Shown: piece by piece, positions 62,922 to 64,000 of the stretch | Layout of the letters: every line of letters begins with the position of its first letter | Position numbering within the stretch: position 1 is the first letter of the stretch | Source of the DNA: Phycisphaerales bacterium | GTDB lineage: Bacteria > Planctomycetota > Phycisphaerae > Phycisphaerales > SM1A02 | NCBI GenBank assembly: GCA_014238785.1 | Contig: JABAAL010000047.1 | Span: forward strand, 1 to 64,000 | Direction of reading: 5' to 3' | Length of the DNA stretch: 64,000 nt | Made by a program: the position numbers and the translations under genes | Notes under the pieces: generated by a model | Databases searched by the model: none | The model's input: only the letters and a program-made list of their open reading frames with translations | What the model was told of the DNA's origin: nothing

Positions 62922-64000
62922 ATGACAACCTCCGAATTAACAGTAAAAACTACACCGATTTCGTCTGCGACTATTCAGTCGTTTCGAGATGCTTTTGAAC
63001 AGGATTTATCTGCAAAATCATCGCAAAATGCAGTAACGCAAACAACTATTGACGACGTTGCGATGGTCCGCGACATTGTGCAGGGAACAGATTTTTCGTT
63101 CTCGACGCATCTCGATGATTGGAAAGTAACAAACCAAAGAAAGTCTGGACGATGTTGGCTCTTTGCGGCCCTCAATATGCTTCGGGTACCTGCGATGAAA
63201 AAGATGCACGTCAAAGAGTTTGAATTTAGTCAAAACTGGGCGATGTTCTGGGACAAATTTGAACGGGCCAACTGGTTTTTACAACACATCATCGAAACAG
63301 CGGATAGGGATGCCGATGATCGTACTGTTGCGTTTTTATTGAGCGATCCAATTGGTGACGGTGGTCAATGGAATATGTTTGTCAATGTCGTAAAGAAACA
63401 CGGTCTTGTCCCAAAATCAGCAATGCCCGAAACGGAGAGTTCCTCTTGCACAATGAAGATGAATATGATTCTCAAATGGAAACTTCGAGATGGCGCTGAA
63501 CAAATTCGCACAAGCGGTGCTGATATGGAATCGACAAGGCAAGAAATACTTTCGGGTATTTGGCGCATACTTTGTATTCACCTTGGCACGCCACCTACAA
63601 AGTTTATGTGGCAGTGGCAAGATAAGGATAATAAGTTCCACCGCAAAGGCGAAATGACGCCGCTGGAGTTTGCCAGTGAATATATTGAAACACCGCTCGA
63701 TGAATATGTTTGCGTTGTTAATGATCCGCGGGAAAGTTCACCCTTGATGGCAACCTACACAGTTGAATGTCTTGGTAATGTTGTTGGTGGGGATTTGGTG
63801 AAGTATCTAAACATCGACACAGCCCAGATGAAGTCCCTTACGCAACAAATGCTTGAAGACAACAAGCCTGTTTGGATGGGGTGTGATGTGGGAAAAATGT
63901 TTAGACGAGATATTGGCATTTGGGACGCTGACCTCTTTGACTTTGAAAGTGTCTACGGAACAGACCTAGGTTTAGACAAGGCTCAAAGACTTACGTACCA
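62922..64000 (+). CDS. aminopeptidase C/bleomycin hydrolase (C1B peptidase), truncated by window end
   Basis: The frame runs open to the right edge (about 359 codons). The translation has the C1B active-site segment N-Q-R-K-S-G-R-C-W-L-F near residue 70 with the catalytic Cys and the preceding Gln, then the D-G-G-Q-W-N-M motif near 150 and K-P-V-W-M-G-C-D-V-G near 315. This matches PepC/bleomycin hydrolase of about 440-450 aa; the catalytic His and Asn lie beyond the window. It is a cytoplasmic homo-hexameric aminopeptidase in known cases. ATG 62916 is an alternative start. Confidence 0.9.
   Translation, partial: MTTSELTVKTTPISSATIQSFRDAFEQDLSAKSSQNAVTQTTIDDVAMVRDIVQGTDFSFSTHLDDWKVTNQRKSGRCWLFAALNMLRVPAMKKMHVKEFEFSQNWAMFWDKFERANWFLQHIIETADRDADDRTVAFLLSDPIGDGGQWNMFVNVVKKHGLVPKSAMPETESSSCTMKMNMILKWKLRDGAEQIRTSGADMESTRQEILSGIWRILCIHLGTPPTKFMWQWQDKDNKFHRKGEMTPLEFASEYIETPLDEYVCVVNDPRESSPLMATYTVECLGNVVGGDLVKYLNIDTAQMKSLTQQMLEDNKPVWMGCDVGKMFRRDIGIWDADLFDFESVYGTDLGLDKAQRLTY

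Overview
The window looks like chromosomal DNA from a planctomycete, most likely a low-to-moderate G+C member near the Phycisphaerae. This is inferred from gene content, not from a marker gene. The supporting families are a DUF1080 (3-keto-disaccharide hydrolase-like) protein, beta-propeller/HEAT/haem-binding and propeller/cytochrome c proteins, an exosortase fused to EpsI, and a MntR-type regulator next to metal-ABC permeases that carry DtxR-like tails. There is no rRNA, phage, transposase gene or CRISPR array. One tRNA gene, tRNA-Ala(GGC), is present. Coding density is high and many genes overlap by 4 bp.

Layout. 1-9 kb: Kef-like membrane protein, folP, trxA, tRNA-Ala, an M24 peptidase, a 987-aa propeller/HEAT/haem protein, a PqiA-like protein and a stand-alone HD-GYP protein. 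9-15 kb: DUF1080 protein, then a minus-strand operon mntR - M28 peptidase - cytochrome c - propeller. 15.2-19.6 kb: divergent Mn/Zn/Fe-type ABC transporter (binding protein, ATPase, two permeases); both permeases end in a DtxR/MntR-like module. 19.6-28 kb: chagasin-like inhibitor, an operon of threonine aldolase, transglutaminase-like protein, sulfotransferase and GT4, then an HdeD-like protein, a ClC channel, a sigma-region-4-like protein, a PilZ protein and lipA. A possible small RNA and terminators lie between the last few of these.

28-41 kb is an exopolysaccharide/exosortase cluster: SLBB export lipoprotein, exosortase-EpsI fusion, 1704-aa TPR protein, Wzz/tyrosine-kinase-like protein with a degenerate P-loop, polyprenyl-phosphate sugar-phosphate transferase and a low-molecular-weight tyrosine phosphatase. 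serA, serC and a DUF1015 gene follow. 44.6-58.2 kb encodes a type IV pilus/type II secretion-like machine (GspG- and GspH-like pseudopilins, PilM, N, O, P, Q, a TPR lipoprotein, PilB, PilC). Inserted between pilQ/TPR and pilB are a histidine kinase, a receiver, a GAF-HD-GYP protein and a STAS protein, joined mostly by 4-bp overlaps. The PilB ATPase has an MshEN-type N-terminal domain, so cyclic-di-GMP control of this machine is a plausible inference. The right end holds a dus gene, dnaK, a membrane protein, a nucleoside-phosphorylase-like gene and a truncated pepC/bleomycin hydrolase gene.

A recurrent regulatory feature is a -10-like hexamer that ends 6-7 nt before the ATG of transcription-unit-leading genes. 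I count ten cases on both strands, which suggests leaderless transcription is common in this organism. Genes inside operons instead overlap, or a few have an AGGAG ribosome-binding site.
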